From Pyrenopolyporus hunteri (lineage: Eukaryota > Ascomycota > Sordariomycetes > Xylariales > Hypoxylaceae): a stretch of 64,000 bases of DNA. Each line of letters begins with the position of its first letter. The first letter of the stretch is position 1. Below, piece by piece: positions 10,830 through 22,628 of this stretch. Where the stretch lies: NCBI GenBank assembly GCA_902806595.1, contig CADCXC010000003.1, positions 2,294,001 through 2,358,000 of the forward strand. Direction: 5' to 3'. The notes beneath the pieces were generated by a model that saw only the letters and a program-made list of their open reading frames with translations, did not search any database and was not told the origin of the DNA. Position numbers and translations under genes: made by a program.

Positions 10830-11658
10830 ATTTATGTAATCCCTTAAGAATTTATGCTAGCTCCGATATGAAGCAAGTGTTAGGTGTTAAGTTAGGTAAG
10901 TTGAGATTGTATAAATACATCAGCTTGAAAATAATTGAATGTAGGGTATTTTAGTGGTTGGTGAGTTTTGCGTGAGCTTTAAGCTGAAGAAAATTCCCTG
11001 AGAGGCTGAAGAGCTAGAACATGCAAGGGAGAAAAGTGGCCCGGTACTTTTGGTACCTGACGGCGGGGCATCCAGGTGCGGGGTTCTGATAATCGATAAC
11101 ATAACTGTAAAATCTCAACTACCTCCAGGTTACCTACAGTACAAGATAGAGGAATTACGGGAGCTAGAGACCCGATCTATTAGTGTTTAGAATATAGACA
11201 CAGGGTGGTGTTATAGCACTCTCGTATAGGTAAAGTTCTACGAATGCACCGCGACGTGAATCAATTCAAGGCGTAGCTTCCAACTTTCGTATTGCACAAA
11301 TCTATACATTGTCCTTGGAATAAGACTAACCCAATGCTACAGGTACTTAAAGTTAAATAATTGTATGATGAGACCGTTCTGTGACGCCATTCTACGAGTC
11401 TCAAAGTAACGGTGTTGATATTGTATTGTACAGTTACAACCCTAAATTTAGCTACGGCACGAACCCTTTTGCTGTTCCTTTCTAAATTGCGACATTGTTC
11501 CTCACCTACTCCATCCACACTCAAATGTGACTCAAGCCAAAGAAAAAAAAAGGTTCCGACCTACCAGAGCTACTCTTCCCCCAAGGCTGACTCTTATTTA
11601 TTTTATGTGACACGTTTCCTCCCCAACTTTCCCTACTCTTAATGTTCTTTTCATCTTG
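10830..11658. promoter_or_regulatory. Shared upstream region of divergent TRM61 and CRS1
   Basis: 829 bp between two divergent translation genes, with no convincing ORF. Both promoters must lie here. A pyrimidine-rich stretch (about 11500-11650) precedes the CRS1 start. No specific transcription-factor site was assigned. Confidence 0.5.
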
Positions 11659-14285
11659 ATGAACCTCCTCTTTAGAATACCTAGGCGATCCATTCTCAAT
11701 ATTCGTATAGCCCTATACATACCTCGCAGAGGCTTTGCGACACACCCCGACATGGACTCGATCAAGGTCCATAACTCCCTAAAGCCGGGAGGACCTGTCC
11801 CCTTCGTTCCAATTGAGAAGGGGAAAGTCTCCTGGTATGCCTGCGGTCCGACTGTCTACGATCAGAGCCATCTAGGGCATGCGCGTAATTATGTCTCTAC
11901 CGACATCATACGTCGTATCCTGATGCACCACTTCGGCTTCAACGTCAAGTTTGTCATGAACTTCACAGACGTTGACGACAAGGTATGCGACTCATATGGC
12001 CACTGATACCGGGCCGTACCATAACTGACCCTGGCTCAAGATTATAATAAAAGCACGAAGACAACGCTTGCTTGAGCTCGAGAAACAGAAGAGTTACACC
12101 GACGACGAGATCCTGGAATTGGGAAAAGCCGCATTTCGAGCATACGCGAAAAACAACCTCCCTAAGCTCCTCGAGGGCGACGAAGACCTTACCGTCGACA
12201 ACTACATCCCGCGAAGAGACGCAGCCTATGGACATGTTTTGGCGGGCGGAACATTGACGGGAGAGGGCAAGCCGGGTGACGCCGAGGCAAAGTTGAAGAT
12301 GCACATAAGCAATATGACCACTGCAGTTATTGCCATTAATGGAAATCAGGTCTTCAAGGGGGCCGACGAGATCCTGCTGCCGTACCTGGATTCCCTATAT
12401 AAGGAAACGATTGACACGAGCGACCAGTCAATCTTTACCGACCTGACTCGATTCATGGAGGGGGAATTTACGAGTGATATGGATGCCCTGAACGTGCTTC
12501 GTCCCGATGTGGTCACGCGGGTCACCGAATACGTACCGAAAATTGTCGAATTCGTTGAGAGGATCGTGGAAAAGGGCTACGCGTACGAAGCTGATGGGTC
12601 TGTCTATTTTGATATCGCGGCCTTCGAGAAGGCGGGTAATACGTATGCAAGACTCCGACCGGATAGTCGCAATGACAAGGCGCTGCAAGAAGAGGGAGAG
12701 GGTTCGCTGTCCAAGGGCGTCGGCGGAAAGAGGGGGGCCGGTGATTTTGCGTTGTGGAAAAAGTCGAAACCGGGTGAACCGTACTGGCCAAGCAGATGGG
12801 GCAATGGACGGCCCGGCTGGCACATTGAATGCTCGGTGATGGCCTCCGACGTCCTAGGCTCGCGTATGGATCTCCATAGCGGTGGTATCGACCTTGCATT
12901 TCCACACCACGACAACGAACTAGCTCAGAGCGAGGCTTATTTTTGCCAACATGGCCACGAACATACCTGGGTTAATTACTTCCTGCATATGGGCCACCTA
13001 TCGATATCTGGATCGAAGATGTCCAAATCCCTCAAGAATTTCCAGACCATCAAAGATGCTTTGGCATCCACCTACACAGCGCGGTCAATGCGCATAGTAT
13101 TCCTGCTCGGGAGGTGGAACGATGGCGTCGAAATATCACCGGACATGCGAACCCAAGCGGACAGCTGGGAAAGCTTGGTCAATGTAAGTTGCATCGTTCC
13201 TCGCGCCTCGCGACACACGCTAACAACGATAGAACTTTTTTACGAACACGAAGTCACTTCTAGCTGAGGCAACAGACCCTACAGCAGCCGTGAACAGTGA
13301 CGTGAAGACGCTTTCAATAAACAGCGAGAAGCCTCAAGAAGGCTTACGAGCCGACTTGGAACAAGCTAAGAAAGACGTCGATGACGCCTTCGCAAACTCC
13401 TTTGACACCCCACAAGTATTACGAGCGATAGCGGAAGTCATCAGAAAAGCCAACGTTCATATAAACGCGCACAAATCCGATGTGGATCTTCCGGCGGTCG
13501 AGGCGATTGCGCGGTGGATCACCAAGGTAGTTGGCATTCTCGGCCTCGACGCTAATGCGAAGCCCCCCTACGATGGTCTGGGTTGGGTTTCTGCGGCCGC
13601 AGCGGCCAATTTAGATCCAGAAACAGCGGTACAGCCATACAAAGCAGCTTACAAGGCTTTCTATTCCGATGTACGAGCTCTCGAGCTTCCTACTTCCGAT
13701 ACCATCACGGACCTGCTTTCCCGATCACCGGATCGGGAATTTGAATCATTAGTCGCAACTGGGACGAAGGATCCCGAACAACTAGCTTTACCATACCTCC
13801 GAGCGGTGGCTAAGTTGCGTGATGAGCTGCGACGGCTAGCTCCGACCGCAACGCCGGAATTGAAGAAATCAATACTCAGTCTTAGCGACCGCGTACGGGA
13901 CTTTGACCTTACGAATATCGGAGTTTACTTAGATGACCGGCCAGACCAACCGTCATTGATCAAGTTCATTCCTGCCGCCGAGCTGATCGCAGTCAGAGAA
14001 GAAAAAGCTGCTAAGGAGGCGGAGAAGGCGCGTGCAAAAGAAGAAGCAAGGCGTGCTAGAGAGAAAGCGGAAGAGGAAAAGTGGGAGAAAGCGAAATTGG
14101 CGCCAGAAGATATGTTTAAGAGCGATGAGCGATACGGCGAATGGGATGCTGAAGGGATACCCACAAAGATGAAAGACGGTAGCGAAGTGCCTAAGAGCCA
14201 ACTGAAAAAGTTGAAGAAGGACTGGGATAGACAGAAGAAGGCGCACAGCGAATACCAAGCTAAATTCGGAGGGAGCAAAGCGTAG
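11659..14285 (+). CDS. CRS1: Cysteinyl-tRNA synthetase
   Basis: Three exons: 11659-11982, 12041-13183 and 13233-14285, total 2520 nt, 839 residues. It charges tRNA-Cys with cysteine. Class I signatures are present: the zinc Cys in YACGPTVYD (~62), HIGH as HLGH (71-74), WHIECS (Cys ~372), the HHDNE zinc segment and KMSKS (434-438). The C-terminal third has the helical region and Lys/Glu-rich coiled segment usual in eukaryotic enzymes. The first ~30 residues are rich in Arg, Ile and Leu without acids, like a mitochondrial presequence. A second in-frame ATG at 11752 (residue 32) would give a form without it. One gene may therefore serve cytosol and mitochondria. The upstream partner is TRM61. 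Confidence 0.97.
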
Positions 14286-15825
14286 GTTGTCTTGGGCGGA
14301 TCGATCTATCTAGAAAAAATGGGGATGGAAAATATACCAATTCTTGATGTGTTGATAAGAACGGTCAGATCCTTCTTTTCTGAGGATAATAGCAGTTACC
14401 CAATTTGGGTATTATGATCTTACTCATCAATAAGATGACTTGATAGACCGGGGCCCTGTTTACCACGCTTTTCTCATCTGTGCCTACATGTAATGTATCC
14501 AAGGTCGGTATATCATAGGAGTGGAACACTGGCACGCCGGCCACTACGTATTATAGACTGATCATGTTCCCCACGCTTCCAACCCCCTGACTTGCTCGAC
14601 CCAGCTGTCGTTAACAAGCATTTGCCAAGCCGATACCCGGCTTGGCGCTCTCACTTGGCATCCCTGTCTTCCGAACCCACCACAGCCCACACATGCAACT
14701 TCCAAGTTACATCGTACGTCCTGGCTGGAAAGTACCTATGTAGGTTTGGTTGTTCTTTCGATCCGACGCTAGCCCCATTTACATACCTAGGTAGGTACTT
14801 ACTTACTTACGGGCGTAATGGGCTACAACCGCGCGAGTCCAGCGGGGAATATATTCGACCACGAAACCGGAATGATGTCACGGTGGTTGGATGACGAAGC
14901 CTCCTCACATATACTATACGGTGCTAAGCAAATAGTATGGGAGGCATCCCGTGCTCGCGGATTGAATACCCTTTTCGACCCACCGACGATGATCCTGCGG
15001 GCTGCTGAAGTCGCGATGTTGTTGGAAGATGGCTATCGCATTGGTTACAATGTGTATTGTTTGTTTCAGGCCCAGGTTCTGCGTCCAATCGCTTCCGATA
15101 GTGCGAGCATGTGTGGTACCCTTGGTTAGCCTATTTTCGGTTTGGTGCTCGCTTTTCCATAAGGGTTCTCTCGTGAAAGAGGGGTATGTGTCCGTATAGC
15201 TTGTTCATAGGATGTTCAACCAACCCTCGGGTTCTTAGTGTTTTCCAATTCGAAGGACTTCCATTCATCCATCCATATATGCGGATAGCTCTGGGAAGGG
15301 AAGCTCTTGCAGTCTTTATGATCCTCGATTATAGGGAGATGGTAGGTCTGACATACATATAATACGTATAAGCCCATACAGGACACTAGCAAATCACGGC
15401 GCGGGAATAGCAAGAAGTAGGGGCGTACTCCGCCTTTCCGCTAAGCCGGCATACCCCCGTATTTGCTGCAATCGACAGGAAGCTGTTGTACTTAATTTAC
15501 TCTGCCCTGCCTATTACGTGTTCTAGCCCCCCTAATGAGCTTGCCGGTTGAGCCGATCAGGTTTCAGCTCCGCCCCAGGTCCACATGAAGATGTCATTGT
15601 TGGTTAAGTTGGATGAGAGAGGAAGGCATGTGGTGAGCTTAATACTTGAAGGAGGCGAGCATATATAGGTCGGGTTTTGTCCGCTTTCCGGTCGGTTTTA
15701 TCTGGTTAGGTAGACTACTCAACAGAAAACTCAACGACGAAAGAAACGGATATCTGCGGCGAATTACCTTTCCATAAAGCTACCTAAACATACCTGATTA
15801 AGAGACGTCCCCTAAACTAGCAACC
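14286..15825. other. Intergenic between CRS1 and the CipC-like gene
   Basis: About 1.5 kb. It contains a TAGGTA-type repeat cluster (about 14786-14811), a 103-codon ORF at 14818-15129 that I could not recognise, and the presumed promoter of the CipC-like gene, with pyrimidine and AT-rich DNA just before 15826. No gene is supported. Confidence 0.5.
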
Positions 15826-16374
15826 ATGTTTGGATTCGGTATGTGCAACGCATAGAGTACCACCGTATTACGATGTACGACGTATTAACACCGACTAGAC
15901 GACGCCAAGAGCCAGCGTGATGAGCTCTACGACGGACAGCCGCACGAGTCTAAGCTGTCCCACGAGTTCATCGGGGGCGCCGCCTCCTTCGAGGCCATGA
16001 AGCTCTTCGAGGACCGCCAACGCAAAGAAGGTACGTTGCAGGAACCTCAATACACCATGTTCTATAGCGGGTAGCTGATCATAACGGGTCTTTTAGGCAA
16101 GCCCGTAAACCACGCCTTCGCCAAGGAGATGCTAGCCGGCATCGCGGGCGCCGAGGTCGACAAGCTATTCGAGACCAAGGGCCTGGACTTCATCGACCGC
16201 GAGAAGGCCAAGCGACACGCCCAGGAGCGGGCCGAGCAGATGTACGACCAACAGTACGGTGACATGGACCAATATGACCCGTGAGTACCACTTTGTTATG
16301 GGGATTTGAGGAGTGCGCTAACTTGACGGTTCTGTAGGAACAACAGCCGCCGCCACCCCTCTATGGACTATTAG
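15826..16374 (+). CDS. CipC-like protein (DUF3759 family)
   Basis: Four exons, 15826-15838, 15899-16030, 16097-16280 and 16338-16374, give 121 residues with all phases matching. The first exon codes only the opening MFGF. The product matches the fungal CipC family (concanamycin-induced protein C of Aspergillus nidulans and relatives). It has the short aromatic N-terminus, PHESKLSHEFIGGAASFEAM (~20-39), KLFEDRQRKEGKPV and an acidic, Tyr-rich C-terminal region. The family is small, soluble and strongly expressed or stress-induced in several fungi; its molecular role is not known. The short ORFs in this region miss it because it is split into small exons. Confidence 0.93.
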
Positions 16375-17188
16375 ACTTGGCGAGAGGGCTTCGATTCCGA
16401 TCGGGGTGCGGGCACCGGGAATTGACGGGTAGAGGCTAGCAATGAGTAGATGAGTTCATAAATGAATTAAACCTGACAGAGATCGTATAGGTGCTGTTGA
16501 TAATGCAATTATGCCTTTGTTAGTCTCGAAAGTATTGCCGTTGAACTCTTTGCCTTGACTTGAGTCCTTCGCACTTTAGCATTTTGATTACAAGGCTTCC
16601 TCCGTGAGACTCGGATACTGCCTCTCCGAAATTGGATCTCAGCACCTTGTCAGCCAAACCCGAACGTGAGCGCGACTAGATGGTAGTTAAACTTCAGATC
16701 GCGAACGTAGACACGGAACAGGCTGATTAGGCCTCCTAAAATTAATACATATAGGCATGGATGTAGGGTGCGCTTTAGCAATGAGGTGCTGGTGCCTGCA
16801 AAGTCATTATTTCCATTATATGTCAATGCTTTACATGTCAAGCATTGAAATTGACTACCTGGTTCTCGTCCTCTGCCAATTTTCATCAACCTAGGGTATC
16901 TCGATGGTATTCTCTGAGACGATGCCACTGGCTGTATTATAGTGTTCAGCAGTGAGTTGAATAAAAGAACAAGCATCAGGTTGCCTACTTGAAAGTGGGA
17001 GAGGAGCAGGCCTCTAGAGGGGGCCCCCTATTTCCCAATTCTCCTTGCCAGCAGCGTATTCAACAGCATCATCCACCGGCACCAGTTATTAGTTCTCGAA
17101 AATTGGTCGTACGTCGATGCCTTAGAGTTTCCCCCCTTTTTAAACGCCGAAGAGTTTTAATCGAAATGGCACCGTGATCTTAACACGT
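16375..17188. other. Intergenic between CipC-like gene and SMD3
   Basis: 814 bp holding the 3' ends of two convergent genes. Short ORFs on both strands show no recognisable protein. Nothing further seen. Confidence 0.5.
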
Positions 17189-17660
17189 TCATCGTCCACC
17201 ACGTCCGCTTGCCCTCGCCCTGCTTACGGTCGCTCGTCCTCTGGCTAGACCAACACCGCGACCTCTGGCGTTGCGACTTCGGAACATGGGTGCGTTCCTA
17301 CGGTGAATGTTAGTAAGATTGCGCGTGATACTCAGAACGATAGGCTTGGGGGGCGTACTTTAACATGTCGGGCACGATAAAGAATCGCACGTGGCTACCG
17401 CGGATGTAGACCTGGTCCAAGTGGCTCACTCGTCCGTCGCGTGCGGTAACCGTGATGTCCTTGAGCTGCACGTTCATGTTATCCTCGGCTACGCGTAGAA
17501 GAATCGTTAGTACCAGTTTTGTATAACGAAAGAATCAAAATGCGATCCTACCTTCGAGCAGCTTGCCACGATACGTCTGGCCCGAGGTGATCTCCAAGGT
17601 GACGATGTGACCTTGCGCTTCGTTGAGAAGCTTGATGGGTATTCCGATTGTCGACGTCAT
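17189..17660 (-). CDS. SMD3: Small nuclear ribonucleoprotein SmD3
   Basis: Three exons, 17660-17552, 17488-17359 and 17297-17189, give 115 residues. SmD3 is one of the seven Sm proteins that form the ring around the Sm site of U1, U2, U4 and U5 snRNAs. The Sm1 motif is GIPIKLLNEAQGHIVTLE with GQTYRGKLLEG (residues ~6-37). Sm2 is VYIRGSHVRFFIVPDML, about 30 residues further on. The C-terminal tail is Arg/Gly-rich (ARGRGVGLARGR and SGRGGR), the usual site of symmetric arginine dimethylation. The first intron has a textbook TACTAAC branch site. The start ATG at 17660 gives the typical fungal N-terminus. It is divergent from WRS1. Confidence 0.97.
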
Positions 17661-18226
17661 TTTGTTTTGGCGGGCAGAAGGTCCGGGGAAGAGTTTGTAG
17701 GGTTGGGTTGGATGATAGGCACGCGGTCGGAGTTGGTTGCGTGTCTGCGGTTTCCGACGTGGTGAAAGTTGTTGTGTGATTGATTGATTGATGCCTTTAG
17801 ATTGAATCAATTGAATAAGTTGCGAGTGCTGAGGCTGAAGGCTGGAGCATTGGATGGGAGCTCTAGCTGGGACGCTAGATTTTCCGTTCCGTTTTGTGGC
17901 TCAACCCCCACTGGCTGTGCACGGACATCGAAGCATGCACTTGTTCTCACCGGCGCCTGTTTTTATTCACCTTAGTCTTGGCAAAGTGAAGCTACATGTA
18001 GAACCCTGGCTGCATAAGGTACTTGGGTACCTACCCCTCCAAAAAGCATTCGGAGAGTGCCCCTCCATTTGACTCACCTAAAAGTTCCCGACGCAGTAAT
18101 CCTCCAACTGTCTTCTTCAAACGCAGGACGTCCCTTGAGAACAACGCCCAATTGGAGGCGTACTTACCGGTCTAGAACCTTCATTGTCCCCTAGTGTTCT
18201 CAAGTTGACTCTCCTATCACCAAACA
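17661..18226. promoter_or_regulatory. Shared upstream region of divergent SMD3 and WRS1
   Basis: 566 bp between the two start codons. It includes a short GATT tandem run at about 17778-17792, within the probable SMD3 leader. No coding gene is evident; both promoters should be here. Confidence 0.5.
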
Positions 18227-20006
18227 ATGGCTTCAGAACTTGAGGCACCAACCAAAGATGTCCCGCCAGCTGTGGACCCCAACGATCCAGCTCCTGCGCC
18301 CACAAAGCAAACGGTCGACCCCTGGAACGTAGCTGGCGAGGTTGGCGAAGATGGCAAAGTCAAGGCGATCGACTACAAAAAATTGGTGGAGGAGTTTGGC
18401 ACCAAGCTGATTGACAAGGAGCTGCTGGAAAGGTTCGAACGTGTTACCGGCCATAAGCCTCATCGCTTCTTGCGACGGCAGATCGTCTTCAGCGAACGAG
18501 ATCTTGGTATAATACTGGATCGGTATGAGAAGGTATATAATACAATGTCAATCTACCACATATGGGCCGTCTCTGAGCAGTGATCCTTAGGGCGAACCTT
18601 TCTTCTTATACACCGGGCGCGGCCCCAGCAGTGACAGCATGCATATCGGCCATACGCAGATCTTTGATTTTTGCAAGTTAGTATATGTCTGCGGCCTGGT
18701 CTCTGCGGATATTTGGTTGACGATACTATTCTAGATGGTTGCAAGATGTCTTTGACGTGCCACTGGTCATCATGCTTACGGATGGTTCGTGTTTGCAATA
18801 CTATCCTAATGAACAGGCGTAACTGATCGCATTATTCGTATAGATGAGAAGTTCCTCTTCTCGGAGAAGAGGACAGTTGAGGAAGTTATTGGTTATGCAA
18901 GAACCAATTGCCAGGATATTATCGCCATAGGCTTTGACCCTGATAAGACCTTCATCTTCTCCGACTACGAATTTATGGGTGGAGCATTCTATAGAAACGT
19001 CACCCGGTTTGCTAAACTCGTCACTTACAATACGGCCAAAGCTACTTTCGGCTTCGATGATAGGTAGATATCCTATTTATTAGCGTGTGAAAACTGTCAG
19101 CTAATGCCTCTATAGCTCGAATATCGGCAAGATTCACTTCACCAGCATCCAGGGTGCCACTGCGTTCGCAACTACTTTCCCTCATATCTTCGGAGATGAT
19201 GAAAAGCGTGTAGCTAATATTCCATGCTTAATCCCCTGCGCCATCGACCAAGACCCCTATTTCCGCCTAACTAGAGATTGTGCTGCAAGACTCAAGTACG
19301 CCAAGCCCTCTCTAATCCATTCCCGCTTCATCGACGCACTTCAAGGCCCCGGTTCGAAGATGTCAGCAAGTATCGACTCTTCGGCTATTTTTATGAAAGA
19401 TACCCCGAAGCAGATCAAGGATAAGATAAATAAGTACGCTTTCTCCGGTGGCCAAGTAAGCGCAGAGGAGCAGAGGGAAAAGGGCGGGAATCCCGATGTA
19501 GATGTCTCATACCAATATCTCCAGTTCTTCTTGGAAGACGATGATGTATGTTCTCACCGCTCACTTCAATTGCTTAATATAGAGTACTGATGATTATACA
19601 GGAACTGGCGAAGATAGGCCAAGACTATAGGGAAGGCAAGCTTCTGACTGGAGAAGTAAGCATACGTCACTCTATTAATGTGAAAATCTATTGACATTTC
19701 CTTTAGCTTAAAGCAATATGCATCAAGCATCTTCAGGATTACGTCGCCGCGTTCCAAGAACGAAGAGCAAAGGCAACTGAAGAGACGGTCAAACTGTTCA
19801 TGTCAGTGCGGCCACTGAAGTGGGGAGGGAATCCCAGAGCACAGCGAACCGTGCCGATTGTGGAGGGCTCATCGTCTAAGCCTGAGGGTGAAGGTGGTGA
19901 GGTCAAGTTGACCAAGAATCAACTGAAGAAATTAGAGAAAGAGAAACAGATAGCCGCGAAGAAAGCCGCGAAGGCAGCAGAAAAAGAGGCGGCTAAGGCG
20001 GCCTAA
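18227..20006 (+). CDS. WRS1: Tryptophanyl-tRNA synthetase, cytosolic
   Basis: Seven exons, 18227-18532, 18591-18676, 18735-18784, 18844-19063, 19116-19545, 19602-19655 and 19707-20006. The total is 1446 nt, 481 residues, all phases matching. It charges tRNA-Trp. It is the eukaryotic/archaeal-type class I enzyme: KPHRFLRRQIVFSERDL, the HIGH-type MHIGHTQ after GRGPSSDS, KWLQDVFDVPLVIMLTDDEK, and the KMSKS-type GSKMSAS. The first ~40 residues are Pro/Ala/Asp-rich. The last ~30 are a Lys/Ala/Glu-rich helix, a basic tail often seen in fungal cytosolic synthetases. There is no mitochondrial presequence, so a separate mitochondrial enzyme is expected elsewhere. It is divergent from SMD3. Confidence 0.97.
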
Positions 20007-20496
20007 TGAATGCCCCAGGGAGGACCGAATATTAAGTGTATTGTACAATAGATCACCTGCTATTTTGCGGCTCCTAGCTGTAAATATTACCGGAAGCGAA
20101 TATGCCCGGGCTAGGCACCCAACCTGACTGTTTTGATCCTTGCTCTGTAGGACGAAATAAAAAGAATATGTCATATTGGTAGCGGATAGTGCCTTCTAAA
20201 GGGATCACTTCTGTAATAGAAGCGAAAAAACGTGGTTCCTGACCTGGCGATTTATTAGGTTTGGACACTAACCCCTGAACCCCTGAAGAACTTTTGGGAT
20301 CCAGGGATATTAATCCAAAGGGGTGTCTTTCCGCTCCTAGTGAAATTGTCTCTTTTTCTCTTACGGTAGAAGGTTTATCAAGTGATGCGATTTACGTAGC
20401 CAGTCTATAAGTACCTATCTAGACGGCGTCCGCGGCGATTGACCTAGATAGCTAGTCATCGACTCTGTGAGCTCTATATAGCCCTTAACCACAGCT
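20007..20496. other. Intergenic between convergent WRS1 and nitrilase genes
   Basis: 490 bp between two stop codons. No coding potential recognised; likely two 3' untranslated regions. Confidence 0.5.
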
Positions 20497-21618
20497 TCAC
20501 TTGAATATCACAGGTTGCCGCCGTCTACGATCAACTTTCAGCTCAAACACATCAAATCTCTGGTATCCACCCGCTATGTCGTGGTACTGTTTCCCTTCTA
20601 TACAATCTCCCAAGTCCACATCGACGTATAATATTCCCTCAGTCTCCTGAAGCATATCCTTCTGCTCTCGAGCCGAAGTCTTTGGGTCGATGGTGAAACC
20701 GGGCAGTAACGTCCCTGTCGTATCTAGAAACATGGTGGCGCCTCTAGGAGACCGCTGTAGCGCCTGCGCCACGGCTTCGGGCGCGCTGGTGCCGGATGAT
20801 GCTGCTTCGATGGCGTCGGCGCCGAGATAGCTGGAGCATAGTACCCCAAAACATTTCGCCTCGAAGCAGTGCGCCGCCGCACGCGTCCTATTAGCAGCGA
20901 CGTTGTCGAAATTTGCTCCGCGGGCGACACTCGAAAGTGTGGTCTTACCGTTAGTATTGCCCTTGCTCTCGCTCCCGCTCTCGTTCTCCTCGACGGTTTC
21001 GCCGTTCGGTGCCGCAATGGGGTCCTGCGGCACCCGCGTAGGCCAGATGGCGGGCCACGAACTGATATGGATCTGCTCGCCCTGCGCCGTCATGGAGTAC
21101 AGGGCCAGGGGATTCGTGTTCTCGCCGCAGATCAAGACCCCGACCTTGCCGAACCGCGTGTCGGCGACCTGGAGGCCGTGCCCGTCGCCGGGCGCCCAGG
21201 TCAGCTTCTCGTAGAACGTGGGCATGAGCTTGCGGTGGTGGACGAGGATCTCGCCGTCGGCGCCGATGAGCACGTTCGAGTTGAACAGCGTGGCGCTGCT
21301 GTAGCGCACCTTCTCCGAGAACCCGACGCTGACTAGCACGCCCGCCTGCTTGGCCGCGGCCCGGATGGCGCCGATCTCGTCGCCGTCGGCGAACACCGAC
21401 TCCACCGCCATCCGCTTGAACAGCTCGTGGTTCTCGGCCGGCGCCCGCAGGGCGCTCCAGATCGGGAACGCGGGAATAAACGACTCCGCGAAGACGACCA
21501 GGTTCGCGTTATTGCCGGCGGCTTCTTGGATCAGCGATATCGCCTTGGCTGTCGTCTCCTTTGCGGAGAGGAAGACGGGAGCGACGTGGCACGCGGCGAT
21601 CCGTGTTGGGCTGGCCAT
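20497..21618 (-). CDS. Nitrilase (carbon-nitrogen hydrolase superfamily)
   Basis: Single exon, 373 residues, ATG at 21618. Nitrilases hydrolyse nitriles to acids and ammonia, sometimes to amides. The catalytic triad is visible: Glu45 in VVFAESFIPAFP, Lys130 in HHRKLMPTFYEK and Cys164 in VLICGENTNP. The ENTNPLALY context after the Cys and TWAPGD after the Lys place it with true nitrilases of the aliphatic/aryl type rather than with amidases. A Glu/Ser/Asn-rich low-complexity insertion (~215-235) interrupts the fold and looks like a surface loop. The 5' half is much more GC-rich than the surrounding spacers. A co-oriented MFS transporter lies 1 kb upstream. The substrate is unknown; cyanide hydratase is a less likely alternative. 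Confidence 0.93.
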   Translation of the reverse strand: MASPTRIAACHVAPVFLSAKETTAKAISLIQEAAGNNANLVVFAESFIPAFPIWSALRAPAENHELFKRMAVESVFADGDEIGAIRAAAKQAGVLVSVGFSEKVRYSSATLFNSNVLIGADGEILVHHRKLMPTFYEKLTWAPGDGHGLQVADTRFGKVGVLICGENTNPLALYSMTAQGEQIHISSWPAIWPTRVPQDPIAAPNGETVEENESGSESKGNTNGKTTLSSVARGANFDNVAANRTRAAAHCFEAKCFGVLCSSYLGADAIEAASSGTSAPEAVAQALQRSPRGATMFLDTTGTLLPGFTIDPKTSAREQKDMLQETEGILYVDVDLGDCIEGKQYHDIAGGYQRFDVFELKVDRRRRQPVIFK

Positions 21619-22628
21619 TTCTTCGGTGGCTTCGGTAGGTATCTAGCTAGGAATGTTTCCAACTCCAATTCTTCTTGTCATCAACATTCATTTCTCCTCA
21701 TCTCGTCGCGATGGCGGTTCTAATAACCGATTACCTCGGGCTCTGAACTCGGCATCCGGGATTTGCTCGCAGCTAGTGTACATGCTATACATGACACCCT
21801 GAAAGAGATGAGGGGGCATCGCATGATGCTGACCTATAGTCGCACTATTAGACCGAAACTCGGAATCCATTAGGTATTTTACCCGTTATTTACAATGAAT
21901 CGCGATCTATAGTGTCGAACGCGCTGTTCTAGCCCATAGGAAGTATGTGATCCACGTAGAGTGAGAATACCTACTTAAAAGCGCACGCCCGTATAACGTA
22001 TCTGCGGGTTATTTCAAGAAACATTAGGTGCTTAAGTATGCAACTACGTGGAGGACTATAAATAAAGTAGGAAGAAGTGCAATGATACATATGTAAAGAG
22101 ACAATATAAGGTATATCTAAGTGGAAGTGAGATTGGGAGAGATGGACGGCGAAATCGATGCCGAGGATCGTGTATCGTGGCACAACATAAATTTACCCCT
22201 ATGTGGCTGGCCCGGAGCGCTTGGCCAGACGCGTCGGGGCATCGTTTGTCTTTCAATTTCGGCACCGAACTTTGACGCATCTATCCTTAAAGGAGGGGAC
22301 ACGCTTCATTTCGAGTTTTCACGTTTTTATTTAGACGATACCGCTTAGATTCTACTTTGATGCCCCCGCTAGGCGTTGAGAACGGAGGAGGTACCTTCCA
22401 GTGATTTGGTCTTATAAGACTCCTTATTTATAAAATTCTGTGGTGAATACTATCGCCCACCGAGTCCAAGAATCTCGAGAGGGCGGCGGTTAGGCCAGTC
22501 CCTCTGAAGAGGTGCCGAAACCGCATCCTCGAGGCTTCTATCCTTAGTATCGCTCATTCTTGACTAGTATTAAGTAGCAACTATATACAATATTTCATCA
22601 ACTTCTATTTTCACACCCAATTATTATA
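21619..22628. other. Intergenic between nitrilase and MFS transporter genes
   Basis: About 1 kb containing the nitrilase promoter and the MFS 3' region. Short ORFs only; none recognised. Confidence 0.5.

Noticed and set aside
14818..15129. 103-codon plus-strand ORF with protein-like composition
   Set aside because: No recognisable domain, starts beside a TAGGTA repeat, and no splice partners; not enough to call a gene.
20869..21336. 155-codon plus-strand ORF
   Set aside because: Antisense shadow of the GC-rich nitrilase gene; low-complexity product.
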